Shown one piece after another: positions 33,672 through 44,700 of a stretch of 64,000 nt of DNA. Positions within the stretch are counted from its first letter, which is position 1, and each line of letters begins with the position of its first letter. Both the position numbers and the translations under genes were made by a program. The DNA lies in the NCBI GenBank assembly GCA_049999765.1, contig JBNGIQ010007638.1:30713-94712 (forward strand). Reading direction: 5' to 3'. Source of the stretch: Phaeoceros laevis. Its lineage: Eukaryota > Anthocerotophyta > Anthocerotopsida > Notothyladales. The notes beneath the pieces are model-generated. The model was not told where the DNA came from, ran no database searches, and saw nothing but the letters and a program-made list of their open reading frames with translations.

Positions 33672-34683
33672 TTATATCGGAGGAGGATAGAGCTTAGCTT
33701 GCTGCTTTACTCTTCGTTTGTACTCATCTGGGTCCTGCACGAAGGCCAAACGAAGCGGAAAATTTGTTCTCAGCTGTAATGGAGGATGAATCCTTATCTG
33801 ACGGTCACGGAAAAAAAAAACAATTAGATCTTTCCGGAGCTACCTGAATAAATAGTTGATATGCCTCGGTTTGAGCAGGATCTGCGGGGTTGGGAGCATC
33901 CAAGAGCTCCTGAATTCCCACCAGAATTTGCTTCACTGTGATTGCTGGTCTCCAACCCTGCAACAACCTCGACGTTTACTGACACAAGTAACGCACACAA
34001 GCTCTTCCAGAAAAGGAAACTCTACCGGATACTTACCGAGTCCTCATTGAGTATGGAAAGACAGACGGTCCCGGAGGGATAGACGTTGGGGTGAAAGAAG
34101 CCGGCAGGGAACTTGCACTTCGGCGGCTTACTGGGATAATCCTCGCTGAAATGAATTGCCAGAGGGAAAAATCCACCTTCCCAATCCGTCTGCGGAGAAA
34201 CAAACCGAGAAGATGGTAAAAAGCTCAATTACCGAGAAGCTGTCAACAAGCTTAATTTCTTCCAGACAACAAAACATACCAACCTCAATTCGACCAAACA
34301 GAAAGCGTGGACCTTTCAAGCTTACCCCAGCTTTACCTGGCAGGATACACTGCCAAGTCATCAAATTAACCGATCCATCGGTCCCGTTTTCTGGTCTTGC
34401 AACAAATCCCTGCACGGGTCCATGACACGAATAGAGTCAGCTTACAGCAGCGCCTGACTCCAGGCTCCTGACCTAAGCTCACATACTCGATATCTTGCTG
34501 CAGCTAGTCGGCTTGGACTCGAAGTGTCCCTGATACACACCCTCCTGTCCTTTGAGAGAGGGATCAGCAACCTACTTGAACAGGGTGGTAAAAGACGGAA
34601 GAAGGGACGAGGCTCACATGCGGGTGGTTCTTGCGCCATGCCTTCCGCTCTTCTGCCAAACGACCTCGCGCAATCCCCGACAT
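33672..34683 (-). CDS. SCE1: SUMO-conjugating enzyme E2 (UBC9/SCE1)
   Basis: Five exons, every intron in phase 0: 34683-34618, 34409-34326, 34189-34037, 33957-33844, 33734-33672, giving 159 residues, the family's usual size. It carries SUMO as a thioester on Cys93 ([12 protein letters not shown]) and transfers it to lysines in nuclear targets. Diagnostic UBC9 features are all there: the [20 protein letters not shown] start, PGKAGTDWEGG, HPN (83-85), [16 protein letters not shown] and [11 protein letters not shown]. Residue 101 is Ser where Arabidopsis has Tyr, next to the GWRPAIT segment. The gene end ([14 protein letters not shown]) is shortened or diverged only at the last few residues. The short coding exons and complete motif set make this a functional gene. 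Confidence 0.96.
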
Positions 34684-36206
34684 CTCTCTCCTCTGCTCCG
34701 GAGCTTCCGCAAAGACCTCCCTACGTCTGTGCAGGCACCTCCAAGTTAAGGACCTCAGCCACAGTGCATGCAATGCACCACAGAAAGCGCCTCGCGCCAA
34801 AACCTAGAGCTCCCTCTTCCCGCTTCCGCTTCTATGAAACATTGTACTGGTATACATATGCCTGCCTCTAAGTACAGTAGACTACTGGAAAGGAAAAGGG
34901 GAAAGGCGACAAGGGGGAAAGGCGTCGCTAGCGGCGACCTTGGACATTTTTCAATGTGGTTGACTTACCTTGACTCCACAAGAAAGTTTCAAATTTTTTG
35001 CTTGGAGGAGTGCGTATCTCTGTAGTCGATGGTGTCGAAGCCAATCGGGAGGCGACGTAGGGCACATGGCAACTAATATGCCTCGTACCCCCGTGACGCG
35101 CGTGACCCTAATGTTGTCATTTGGTTTCGCCCTTACTGCTACCAATCACCCCAGTGTTTTTGTTTCAATATCTTGTGGAACAAAGGGTCTTGGAGACTTG
35201 GATACCATATTAGGAACATCTGGTTGAGTGTTGGATGTCCTCTTTTCCAACATATGGTTTTTCTTGGAAATGAGGTTGAGTGTCTACGTATCGTCTGTCT
35301 TTCTCTTTCTCGTACGAGTGAGTCTTGGTGGATGTCTTTCTCTTTCTCGTACGACTGAGTCTTGGTGGATATCGTCTTTCTCGTACGAGTGAGTCTTGGT
35401 TGATATTGTCTTTCTCGTACGAGTGAGTCTTGGTGGATATCGTCTTTTTGTACATCTGCTCGTTTGTACATGTAGCTGAGGGGACATGTAGAGAAACCAA
35501 AGTTTTGACTTCCTTAAATAAGACCTCATATGGAAATAAGAGAACGAACCGTGCATGGTAAAAATTCCTGGAATTAAATTCATAATCTTTTATAACTTAT
35601 GATACTCAAGCAATATTTTTCAAAATTAGAAATGAGAAAGCTCCCATATGGCAAACTATGGCGCGGAACTTAAACTTGGAAGAATAGAAAAAAAAATAAA
35701 TTATTCAGTGCTTATGGATCCAATTCGAAGAAGTACCAATAAACAACACATATAACCAACATATATGCAAATTGCATAAGGCACAATGCAATGTACATTG
35801 TGCCATATGCAAAGTTCATTCATATTTCATAATACAACACACATGTATATTACATAAGTTGCAAAGTACACCCACTCCATTTATATAGATCTCCAGTATA
35901 GAATCCTCTTAAGAGAGCTCAGCCTAGAGCTAATGGTGGGAAAGTAATAAAACACAAGTTCAATGTGTTTTATTACTTACTCAAATTAGAGAAAGCAACA
36001 CAAAACCAAGGCACATCATATGGTCAAACTCAATTTTATATCCTTTGTATTTAAACTTAGGAGAGTCACTTATGCCTAGGTTTATTCAGTGCTAGAACTT
36101 CGTATACTAAATTCATACAAAATCCAAAAAGATACTTGTTAGATAAGAAGAGAATTTCCAAGACTTCAGGAATATATATAGGCATAGATGTAAACTATGT
36201 ATGGCA
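34684..36206. other. Interval between SCE1 and DNAAF4-like genes
   Basis: 34684-35150 is the promoter side of SCE1. 35300-35450 is a minisatellite (separate entry). 35500-36206 is strongly AT-rich with no coding features, including a repeated tract of GCACAATGCAATGTACATTG-like words near 35780. Confidence 0.5.
35300..35455. repeat. Minisatellite, four copies of a ~35-bp unit
   Basis: Units contain CTCGTACGAGTGAGTCTTGG followed by TGGATATCGTCTTT; starts at about 35311, 35347, 35381 and 35416. Unit length varies between 34 and 37 bp. It generates artefactual Arg/Glu-rich open frames on the minus strand. Confidence 0.85.
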
Positions 36207-37746
36207 TTATGCAGTCTTATTATCATTTTTTACTACTATTTTGCATCTCACATCATTTAGAAGTTGAGAAATAGGTTCATTCATGGGATCAAGCCGCAAT
36301 GCTTCTTTCAAATCAGCACAAGCTTCATTTAGCTCATTCAAGTAGGACCTTGCTATGCCTCTCCTTACAAGAATAGAACTCAAGGCTAGCAATGTCCATT
36401 TCTGAATTTCATTAGGGTCATTTCTTACTTTGAGACTACCATGTTGGGAAAGGGGAGTCAATAGCTTTAAATCATCCATGCTTGTTCCAGAAACGAAGTT
36501 CGCACTTTGAGATGTGCTAGTTTCTTCATGTGTACTGCTACTTTGCTTGTAGGTTCCCTGTGGTGAGTCGTGCACCTCTAGCGACATGTTTTTCTTTAAT
36601 AAATCAGTAGCTATTGTGCAGTCATCCACACACTTTTGATATTGTTTTCTTTGAAGATAACAAGCTCCTCTATTTGCATAAGAAAGGGATAAGTTTGAGT
36701 CTTTATCAATAGCAGAACTGTAACATTCAATAGCTCCCTCGTAATTTTTTTCTTTGAAATGTCGATCCCCTTGATTTTGTTGAAACATGGGGATTTCATT
36801 AACAACATCAGAAGTTTTTGTGCAATCCGATAAATGAGACTTGTTTGCTTTGAGATGAACATCTTGTTCTCTACTCTCACGAGCAGGAAGGTGAAGGGGA
36901 ATGCTTTTTTCAGTAAACCTAATAGGAATAGATGCGCTTTGTCTGGGTGCAGGAAGAATGGGTTCTCGTATTGTCGTAATGTTTTTTGTACANNNNNNNN
37001 NNNNNNNNNNNNNNNNNNNNNNNNNNNNNNNNNNNNNNNNNNNNNNNNNNNNNNNNNNNNNNNNNNNNNNNNNNNNNNNNNNNNNNNNNNNNAGGTCTTG
37101 ATGGTATGAGTTTGCATTGAGGAGTTCTAGGTGAAATGTCGACTTCACATGACTGATGCAAATCATCATGCACTACCTCCATAGATTTTTTTTTGTCAAT
37201 ATTCTCTTTCATATTACTTTCGATGTCATTTGGCTTTGACCATTGCCCCAAACTATTTGCATTTTGCCAGCTCTCAAGCTGCCTCCTCTCTGCACCAATC
37301 TCATTTTGCTTGCGAATTTCTATGACTCGGCGCTTTGCATCCTCACAATCAATTTGCTTACCGACTACAAGTCTGCCTAGTTGAGAAGCATCTGCTTTTG
37401 CTACACTCTTTGCCTTCTGCGCCTCCAAACCAAGTGCCTCAAGAGATGATTGCCTTCTCTCAGATAGATTTTTTTTGTCACCAAGTGCTGTGAGTCTTCC
37501 CCATATTCCTTGATTCTTTTTCACTAGAAAGAAGCTAACATAGTTTTTTCCAATGGAAACTGAGCTCTTCTTGCTATTGATTTCTTTGTGTAGATCAACT
37601 TGGAATAAATAGGGGAAACAAGTAACTCTGAGGAAACATTCAGTTGATGTGATATCTGAGGAATTAGGAGTTACTGAACCAAAATTTACATCTACAGATA
37701 CCCATGTATTGCTTTCTCTCCATTTATAAACTGGTGTGATAGGCAT
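36207..37746 (-). CDS. DNAAF4: DNAAF4/DYX1C1-like dynein axonemal assembly factor (gap in middle)
   Basis: From Met at 37746 a p23/CS-type domain with a following coiled region (WGRLTALGDKKNLSERRQSS, AKRRVIEIRKQNEIGAERRQ) runs to a 100-N gap (36993-37092). After the gap comes the family-diagnostic IPIRFTEKSIPLHLPARES, then TPR repeats (NQGDRHFKEKNYEGAIECYS; SLSYANRGACYLQRKQYQKC) and a C-terminal TPR to 36207. DNAAF4 acts in the cytoplasm with HSP70/HSP90 to preassemble the dynein arms of motile cilia; in plants only lineages with flagellated sperm need it. The frames on the two sides agree if the missing sequence is a multiple of three and coding. No introns are seen. The gene is more AT-rich than its right-hand neighbours. 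It lies 1.1 kb downstream of, and co-directional with, the SHIPPO-repeat gene. Confidence 0.85.
36993..37092. other. Assembly gap (100 N) inside the DNAAF4-like gene
   Basis: Exactly 100 N, gap of unknown size, in the linker between the CS and TPR parts of the protein. Residues drawn across it are meaningless. Confidence 0.95.
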
Positions 37747-38849
37747 GTCTTCAAATTCTGTAATTACAACTAAGAAGAAATATATATTGGATATAAAAAT
37801 CTTGTAAAGATGCTTTCATGCAGCAAAACTATATTTTAGAAGCATTTCCTTTATTTCAATGCCGTCCCTGGTACAATAATTATAGCTCCGTTTCATTTTC
37901 TGCTTTGCCTGGAGAAGCTTCCTATATTTCTGTTCCAGTGGAGCCTCACTGTATTCTAGCTTGAAAATTGATCTAACTACCTTAACCTAGGGATTTATGT
38001 GGTTACCTCCTTTGGTCACTTCTTTAGTGAGACACAGTATATCTTAGGACTTTATTATTATTTTAAGCTTAATTATAAAAATAATCCAATATTTAGACAA
38101 TTCTTGAGGATCACGATTATTCCATATATTAAAGACATCCGTGGAGCTATCACCCGTTTTATGAAAGTCTTCCGATTTCAACTAGCCTCTGCGTACTACA
38201 AACCCGAAGCTTCCTTATAAAACATAAAAAAGAACGTACACTTATTAGAAGAGCATAAGCTCTACGATGCTCCTAGCAGGGCCCCGCAAGGGCAGTGGAC
38301 CCTCTATAGGACTGTGAAGCGTCCTTGAATAGATTCACACATACACACACTTCATGTTTTAAACTTAAGAAATATAATATATAACAAAACATAAGCAACT
38401 AAAAATCTCACATTTCCGACCCTCACATTTCCGACCCTTATCTTACTGGAAGGGCCTGAATTGCCTCAGTCAAGATATCCAAATTTATCAACAATATATA
38501 TATGTATTGTATGGAGTTAAAAATCCACAATTGATAAATTTGGGATGAGGGCTTGAGAGAGAGAGATCTTTTTCATGCTTTCGCCAGTGTACCAGTGTGA
38601 TCTTCTTTATCACAAGCATGTACTCCTCGGACCCAACAAGCATGCATAGTAAAGCTTCTTCTTCTTATTTATCACAAGCATGTGCTCCTCGGACCCAACA
38701 AGCATGCATAGTAAAGCTTCTTCTTCTTGTTGTTTTCTCCTACAACACTATGATAACTTCTTCGAATTTCGATGGACATAAAGTCACATAATGGTCACCA
38801 AAGGAAGCAAGGCATGATTTATTGACGAATGTGAAGGAATATGGTGGTG
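37747..38849. other. AT-rich interval between DNAAF4-like and SHIPPO genes
   Basis: No gene recognised; it should contain the DNAAF4-like promoter and the SHIPPO 3' UTR. At 38607-38728 a 61-bp unit (TTTATCACAAGCATG, CTCCTCGGACCCAACAAGCA, AAAGCTTCTTCTTCTT) is tandemly duplicated with one substitution. Confidence 0.55.
38607..38728. repeat. Perfect-like 61-bp tandem duplication
   Basis: Two adjacent copies, 38607-38667 and 38668-38728, differ by about one base (GTACTCC versus GTGCTCC), so the duplication is recent. It lies downstream of the SHIPPO-repeat gene. Confidence 0.85.
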
Positions 38850-41171
38850 TCACCAATCGTCGGGGTATTTGCTGGCCATGGTGTAAGCCGGGCCAGGCTG
38901 GGTCTCGTAGAAAGTGTAGGCGCCGGGGCCGGGAATGTCATCGGCGTTGGGGTCGTGCAGTTTGAGCCCCATGCTGAAGCCCCGTTCGGAGCTGATTCTC
39001 TTGCTCTTGTGGTAGGCTCCGGGGCCGGGTGTGTTCTCCGGCTTGTTGCCCGCATACTTTCTGGCGATGGTGAAGGCCGACGGGTGGCTCCTGGTGAGGC
39101 TCACGTCGGGGGTGTACTGGGACGGCCCGGGGGAGTTCTCGTACGAGGATTGCTGGTACCGACGGGCCATGCTGATTCCGGGCTTGAGGTAGGGATTCTT
39201 CACCGTGTAGGCGCCGGGGCCGGGGACCTGGTCCTGATGCGCCTTGGGCGCCCTCCCGGCCATGCTGAAGGCCGGGGCGTCGCTCTTGCCGCCAGCGTCG
39301 TAGGCGCCGGGGCCGGGGACCTGGTCCTGGTGCCCCGCCGGGGGCTTGCTGCCCATGGTGATGCCGGGACGCTTGAACCCTAGCCGGGCGTCGTAGGCTC
39401 CCGGGCCTGGGGTGTCGCTGGGCTTCTGAGGAGGGCCGGATCCTTTGATGGTGACGGCCACGCCGGAGGATGGCAGGCGGGGGTCGTAGGCGCCAGGCCC
39501 GGGGTTGTCTCCGGTGTGATCCACCCCGCACCGCATCCCTAGGGAGAATTCCGGCGGCCTGGTGAGGATCTGGTCCACTTCCGCGGAGTAGGCGCCTGGG
39601 CCGGGAGTGGAATCGTCTCCAGGGTTCTTGAGCTTCTTGGCTATGGTGTGGGCCGGGCCGCCGATCCTGCCTCCCAGCTGGTACGCGCCGGGGCCAGGGT
39701 TCACGTAGGGCCGGGACTGGGGGTACCGGCAGGCCATGCTGTAGGCGGGGGTGTTGCGGTTGTTCCTGGCGTCGTAGGAGCCGGGGCCGGGGAAGTTGTC
39801 CCCGATTCCCTTGCCCTGCCTGGTGGCAATGCTGAAGTAGGGGCCGGATCTCTTGGCGTCTGGGTCGTAGGCGCCGGGCCCCGGGAACAGGTCGTGGTGC
39901 CCCTGCGGGGCCTTGTGGCCCATGCTGTAGGCGGGTTTGCCGTCGTTGAGCTTCACGGTGTAGGCACCCGGGCCTGGGGTGTCGTTGGGGAGGTGCCGGG
40001 AGCCGGCTCCCCCGATGCTGTAGGCGGGGGCGGAGGACGCGCCCAGAGGGTCGTAGGCGCCCGGGCCTGGATTGTCGTTGTCCAGCTGCACGCCGCATCT
40101 CACTGCCAGGGTGTGCTTGGGAGGGCTGGTGGTCACCGCTCTGTAGTCTGCCGTGTAGGCGCCGGGGCCGGGAGTCTTGTCTACGTTTGCACCAGGACCC
40201 CTCTTGGCGATGCTGTATGAAGGTCCTCCCAGCTTGCCGGCTGTGGAGTAGGCTCCGGGGCCTGGGGTTTGGTCTATCCCGCCCGGAGGCGCCTTGGATC
40301 CGATGGTGTAGTGCGGGGTGTAGCTGTGCTCGCTGGGGTTGTAGGCGCCGGGGCCAGGGTTGTTGTCCCCGGGTCCCTTGCCCAGCTTGGTGGCGATGGA
40401 GTAGGCAGGTCCCTTACTGTCTCTGATCGCCTCGTAGGCCCCGGGCCCCGGGATCAGGTCTTGGTTGGCATTCCTAGCTTTCCCAGCCAGACTGATGCCG
40501 ATCCCTCTAGGGTTGCGGGTCTCGTACGCTCCGGGCCCGGGGACGTCGTCTCCGGGATGGCTCCGGGCCTTCAGACTCAGGCTGTATGCAGGTGCGGAGG
40601 ATCTCAGCCGAGGGTCGTAGGTTCCGGGCCCTGGAGCGTTGTCGGGAGCATGCTGCCCTGTCCTGCCGGCGATGGTGTAAGCGGGGAAGGAACTACTGTC
40701 TGTGGCTTCGTAGGCTCCTGGGCCTGGATTCTGGTTCGGGTGGCCTTGCCGGTGCCTGGCGCTAATGGTGTAGGCAGGCCCGCCCCTCCTGTCGCTCAGG
40801 CTGTAGGCTCCAGGCCCAGGGTTCAGGTTCCTTTGCTCGATGTGGGGCTTGCTGGCGATGGTGTATGCGGGCTGAGCATCCCGAGTGTAGCTGTCTGTTG
40901 CGCTGTATGCTCCTGGGCCCGGCGTGTTCTCGGTTCCGCCGGAGGAGAATTTGGAGGAGATGGTGATTGCCGGCCCCTTGTCGCCTAAGCCTGGCGTGTA
41001 GGTGCCCGGGCCTGGCTGGAAAGGATCCGCCCTGCTTGGCAACTTCTGCGCGAGGGAGTATGCGGGAGGGGAAGTGCAGGCCAGTTTGTATTCGGCATTG
41101 TACGCCCCCGGCCCAGGAGTCCTGTCTCGTCGGGGCATGGTGACAGACAAGCTCTCATCTGGTGCGCACAA
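38850..41171 (-). CDS. SHIPPO/STPGR (ODF3-like) repeat protein, intronless
   Basis: A single frame of 773 residues (or 762 from the second Met, MPRRDRTPGPGAYN) made almost entirely of about 24 repeats of ~30 residues, each with a PGPGAY-type core (variants PGPGTY, PGPGSY, PGPSQY) followed by a PAYSIA/PAYTIA-like strand. This is the sperm-tail PG-rich repeat of animal ODF3/SHIPPO1 and algal flagellar proteins, found on axonemal or cortical microtubules. A role in the sperm flagellum or its basal apparatus follows from the family; direct evidence is absent. It is very GC-rich, so large antisense frames here are artefacts. It is divergent from GEX2 (596 bp between start codons) and followed by the DNAAF4-like gene. 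Ends YTMASKYPDDW. Confidence 0.9.
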   Translation of the reverse strand: MCAPDESLSVTMPRRDRTPGPGAYNAEYKLACTSPPAYSLAQKLPSRADPFQPGPGTYTPGLGDKGPAITISSKFSSGGTENTPGPGAYSATDSYTRDAQPAYTIASKPHIEQRNLNPGPGAYSLSDRRGGPAYTISARHRQGHPNQNPGPGAYEATDSSSFPAYTIAGRTGQHAPDNAPGPGTYDPRLRSSAPAYSLSLKARSHPGDDVPGPGAYETRNPRGIGISLAGKARNANQDLIPGPGAYEAIRDSKGPAYSIATKLGKGPGDNNPGPGAYNPSEHSYTPHYTIGSKAPPGGIDQTPGPGAYSTAGKLGGPSYSIAKRGPGANVDKTPGPGAYTADYRAVTTSPPKHTLAVRCGVQLDNDNPGPGAYDPLGASSAPAYSIGGAGSRHLPNDTPGPGAYTVKLNDGKPAYSMGHKAPQGHHDLFPGPGAYDPDAKRSGPYFSIATRQGKGIGDNFPGPGSYDARNNRNTPAYSMACRYPQSRPYVNPGPGAYQLGGRIGGPAHTIAKKLKNPGDDSTPGPGAYSAEVDQILTRPPEFSLGMRCGVDHTGDNPGPGAYDPRLPSSGVAVTIKGSGPPQKPSDTPGPGAYDARLGFKRPGITMGSKPPAGHQDQVPGPGAYDAGGKSDAPAFSMAGRAPKAHQDQVPGPGAYTVKNPYLKPGISMARRYQQSSYENSPGPSQYTPDVSLTRSHPSAFTIARKYAGNKPENTPGPGAYHKSKRISSERGFSMGLKLHDPNADDIPGPGAYTFYETQPGPAYTMASKYPDDW

Positions 41172-41767
41172 TCGGGAAACTTCGGCTGTCTCTGCCTCGC
41201 ACTCGAGGGGATGCGATCAGTGCGCCGCTGCCAGCCCGCGCTTCTCAGCAAGTGGCATGGCGAGTAGTCGAAGAGCTTACTTAGTCCCTTGTCAGGTGAA
41301 GGGGGAAAGGTAGGTCGAAGCGCAACCATAACTGCCAATGTCGCGTGAATAGCGGGGAAGAGACACCTTAAGCGGACTGATAAAAAGTCATCACGGAAGT
41401 TAATCATTTATCAGCATGACAACGCCACATCCACCTCCGTCACAATTTACGAATAATTATCCACAGTCTACAGACTCTACATAATTTCGAACCAGCATTA
41501 ATAATTCCCCCAACTTTCCATATGACGAGCACACAGAGAGTTGCCACGCCAAGGTCTGTTCTGTAGGAGACGATGAAGCAGTCAGCCCGTTCGCAATTTG
41601 CTTCTCGATGGACTGAGGGGTCCGTATGCTGACGACAAAGTCTCTATGAAGTGTAGATACGGTGAGCATTTTGGATTATTGCAAGTCAAGCTGGTTGATG
41701 CTTCATGCTCTTTTTACAGCGCGTGTTAATGTCTTGGTTCACCAGATGTAGGCTCGAGGAAGTGGAC
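41172..41767. promoter_or_regulatory. Divergent intergenic region SHIPPO / GEX2
   Basis: 596 bp between the start codons of two head-to-head genes, both expected to act in sperm. It must hold both promoters and may coordinate them. No specific factor-binding site could be assigned by eye. Confidence 0.5.
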
Positions 41768-44700
41768 ATGTTCTTTACAAAGTTGATGATCGTCTCGTTC
41801 TTCTTGTCTCTTCTTGAAGCGCAAGGATACCCTACTTACCGTACGTCCCTAAATTGCGTCTCAGACCACAGAGCGAGAATAGACAGATTTGGCGAGCTGA
41901 AGGAAGTGCTACGATTGAAACAATCTTTTTGGTGCAAAGATTCAGTGCCGGGTTTGTCCGGAGTGCGCTGGTAGAAAGTTTGCAATCAACTGCAAGGTTT
42001 CAGCACCTTTATTTATCCTCCTTTGAACATTTTGCAGTTACTCAACACGATGAATGGTGGGATTTTTCTGGTTGGATTGACCAAGGCTACTGCACAAGTC
42101 TTCGATGTCCAAGTTGGATCACACTGGTTGAAGGGAAACCTACTACGTTCTCAATTCTGGCGTACGACTACAAGTGTGGACTGGTGCACTGTAATCAAAC
42201 AGGGCAGAACTGTGAAAATTGCACCATGTGTAGGTTTTATTCTGGAAGTCCCCTGGTTTTCCGTGTCACCGTCATGGATCAAGATGGAAACCCTGCCCCG
42301 TCTACCACTTGCACTGTCGCTAATTATGACATTTCAGCATATGGCGTGTACCCTGTTTCATGCACTGCAAGGAATAATCTTGCGGGGACTCTCAGATACT
42401 ACTACGTCAATCTAGAGTTCGATCCTTCACATATCCCAAGTGATGCCGAACTGCAGCGACCAATACCGAGTGAGATATTAGCCACAACAATCAACACTCA
42501 TCCTGCAGTCTTGTTCGCTGCAGGTTCGTTTTACAGCTGCTCGGGCTCGTCTGCGGTTTCTTATTTGGGATCCTTTGTGCTGTTACGTCATGTTGGAGGT
42601 GATCCGACTTAATGTTTGTTGCTGCTGACCAGGCCGAGTAAATCCTCCTTCTTGTATTGGAAGTTGGCTCAATTCTGTCAGCACTTTTGAGGCAGGAGAG
42701 GTGGCGTGGTACATTGTGAAACAGACTGACGCCTTCGGCAATATTGCCTTTGAGAATACTGGAAGCTCAGAAATAGTCACGTTCAACTACAAGTTCATGT
42801 CAAGTGCTAAGGATAGTATCGATGTGCCAGGGGGTGTCCATCAGGCAGGTTACTCATGTGCTGGGTGCTACGCTCTGACATTTGTTCCTCAGCTTACTGG
42901 GAGTTTTGAGCTTCACCTATCAGTGCAGGGACAGCAAATCCAAAATGTGCCAGCCACATTTAAGGTGAATGCTGGTGAGTTGTATTGGACCTGCATGCTT
43001 GCTCATCTGTGTGGACAATTGCTGCTTGTACCGTCAGCCTGTCGTCGTACTTTTCCAAACAGCAACAAGCACGTATCTGTAACTGACAGATGTTCTTCTT
43101 GTGTTGGTTGGTAGAACCAGGCTTCTTCATCCTTGGTCTTCCTCCGCTAGACCATCGATAAAAAATTTAGGTTTGTATTCCCTGCAGGCTCAATAAACAT
43201 CTCAACGAGCAAGGGAGGCTGGAAAGATGGTGTTAATACTTTTCAGCTTGGAAGCATAGCAGTCCTCAAAGCAACGATATGTGACAGTTTCCAGAATCTT
43301 GCCTCCATATCATCTTCGTTCACTTTGTTGGCCGTTTTCCTTGACGCAAATCTGACACAACTTGGAAACATCCCATACACAACATCAGTTGATTTGACTG
43401 CAGCGCAGATGACTTTCTCATTTGCTCCTGTATGGGGGATAGGACGTTACTATTTACAAATTGGTTCCTCCACAGAAAATATCCAGAATTCACCTTTTTC
43501 CTTCACAACTACTGCAGGTGAGCAGATGAAGGTATCTACGTTAACTGCAGGTAGAAGCGACACTGCTGTAGGGTATGACTCTGTACTGTTGTGCTCCTTT
43601 AAGTCAGTAATGGATATAAGCAATCTAGCCTTACCTGTTGTGTTTTGCAGGTTCTACGTCAGTTGCAGCTTCTCGTGGGAAATGGTACAACTCTGTAAAT
43701 ACCATCGTTGCAGGAGCGACTGCATATCTTACAGTGGAGCAGATGGATGCCTTTGGTCACAATATTCCTGTGAATGATGCTAAGGACATCTTTAAATTCA
43801 CAGTCTCTGTCGTGAACTATCCATCGGCAATATCCAAGTTTTCTCTTAATGTGACTCTTGATGAAAACGTGGCTGGGAATGTCGCAATTCAGTTTAATCC
43901 GACTCAGATTGGGCAGTTTTCATTGTATGTTGGAAGTGAAGGGAACGCAATTATAGGTGCCCCCTTTCCTTTTATTGTTGTTGCTGGTATGTACTCTTGT
44001 CAAAGATACAAACATGTATTAGAACACTGTTTCTTATCTCCACTTTTTGAGTGTAATAGTGACCCACATATAGTATCTGCCCTATTGCAGGGCTAGGGTG
44101 ACAACTGCAAAATCAAGGTTGTAGGGAAGGTGGAGGCAGGTGGACAGTTTTTATACTTCAAGAGTGACTAAGCAAAATTTCAACAACGAATATGTGCAGG
44201 TCCTGTATATGTACCTGCGTGTGAAGGATCTTGGTTGTTTGGTTCTACCTTTGTGGCTGGAGCTCAAGCAAGCTTTCAGGTATTGCAAAAGGACAAACAA
44301 GGAAATGTTGTGAGCGTGGCAAGTGGCAGCTCTGAGGTGTATCCATTTTCTTTGTCGACAATTGCTTACAATAACTCAATGTCTAAGATACTAGACATTG
44401 AGTCTGGATTACAAACCTTCAATTTTATTCCAACAGTAGCAGGCAACTTCACACTGCGTGTGTCAAGCACATCGCTCTCCCAAGACATTAGCAATGGGCC
44501 TCTTCGCTTTTCTGTTTCTGCTGGTAGGTGGATAGTTCGTTTTACAAAGACTCTGTGCTGATCAATGACGGGGCAGACTATCCTATGCCAAATTTTTGGA
44601 CTTGATTCTGTTCTGCAGGGTCCATATCCATATCTGCTTGCACTGGAAGCTGGTATAATGGTCGGAATCAAGTGACAACGTACTCTAAGCTGGAACTTGT

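Noticed and set aside
35139-35583. Arg/Glu/Lys-rich minus-strand frames resembling a charged repeat protein
   Set aside because: They are translations of the ~35-bp minisatellite in several frames; no start context or neighbouring exons support a gene.
38841-40426. Long plus-strand frames opposite the SHIPPO gene (for example 38841-39383, 39648-40220) and a long minus-strand frame (38938-40098)
   Set aside because: They are shadows of a GC-rich, repetitive coding sequence in other frames; their repeats are re-readings of the PGPGAY codons and match no family.
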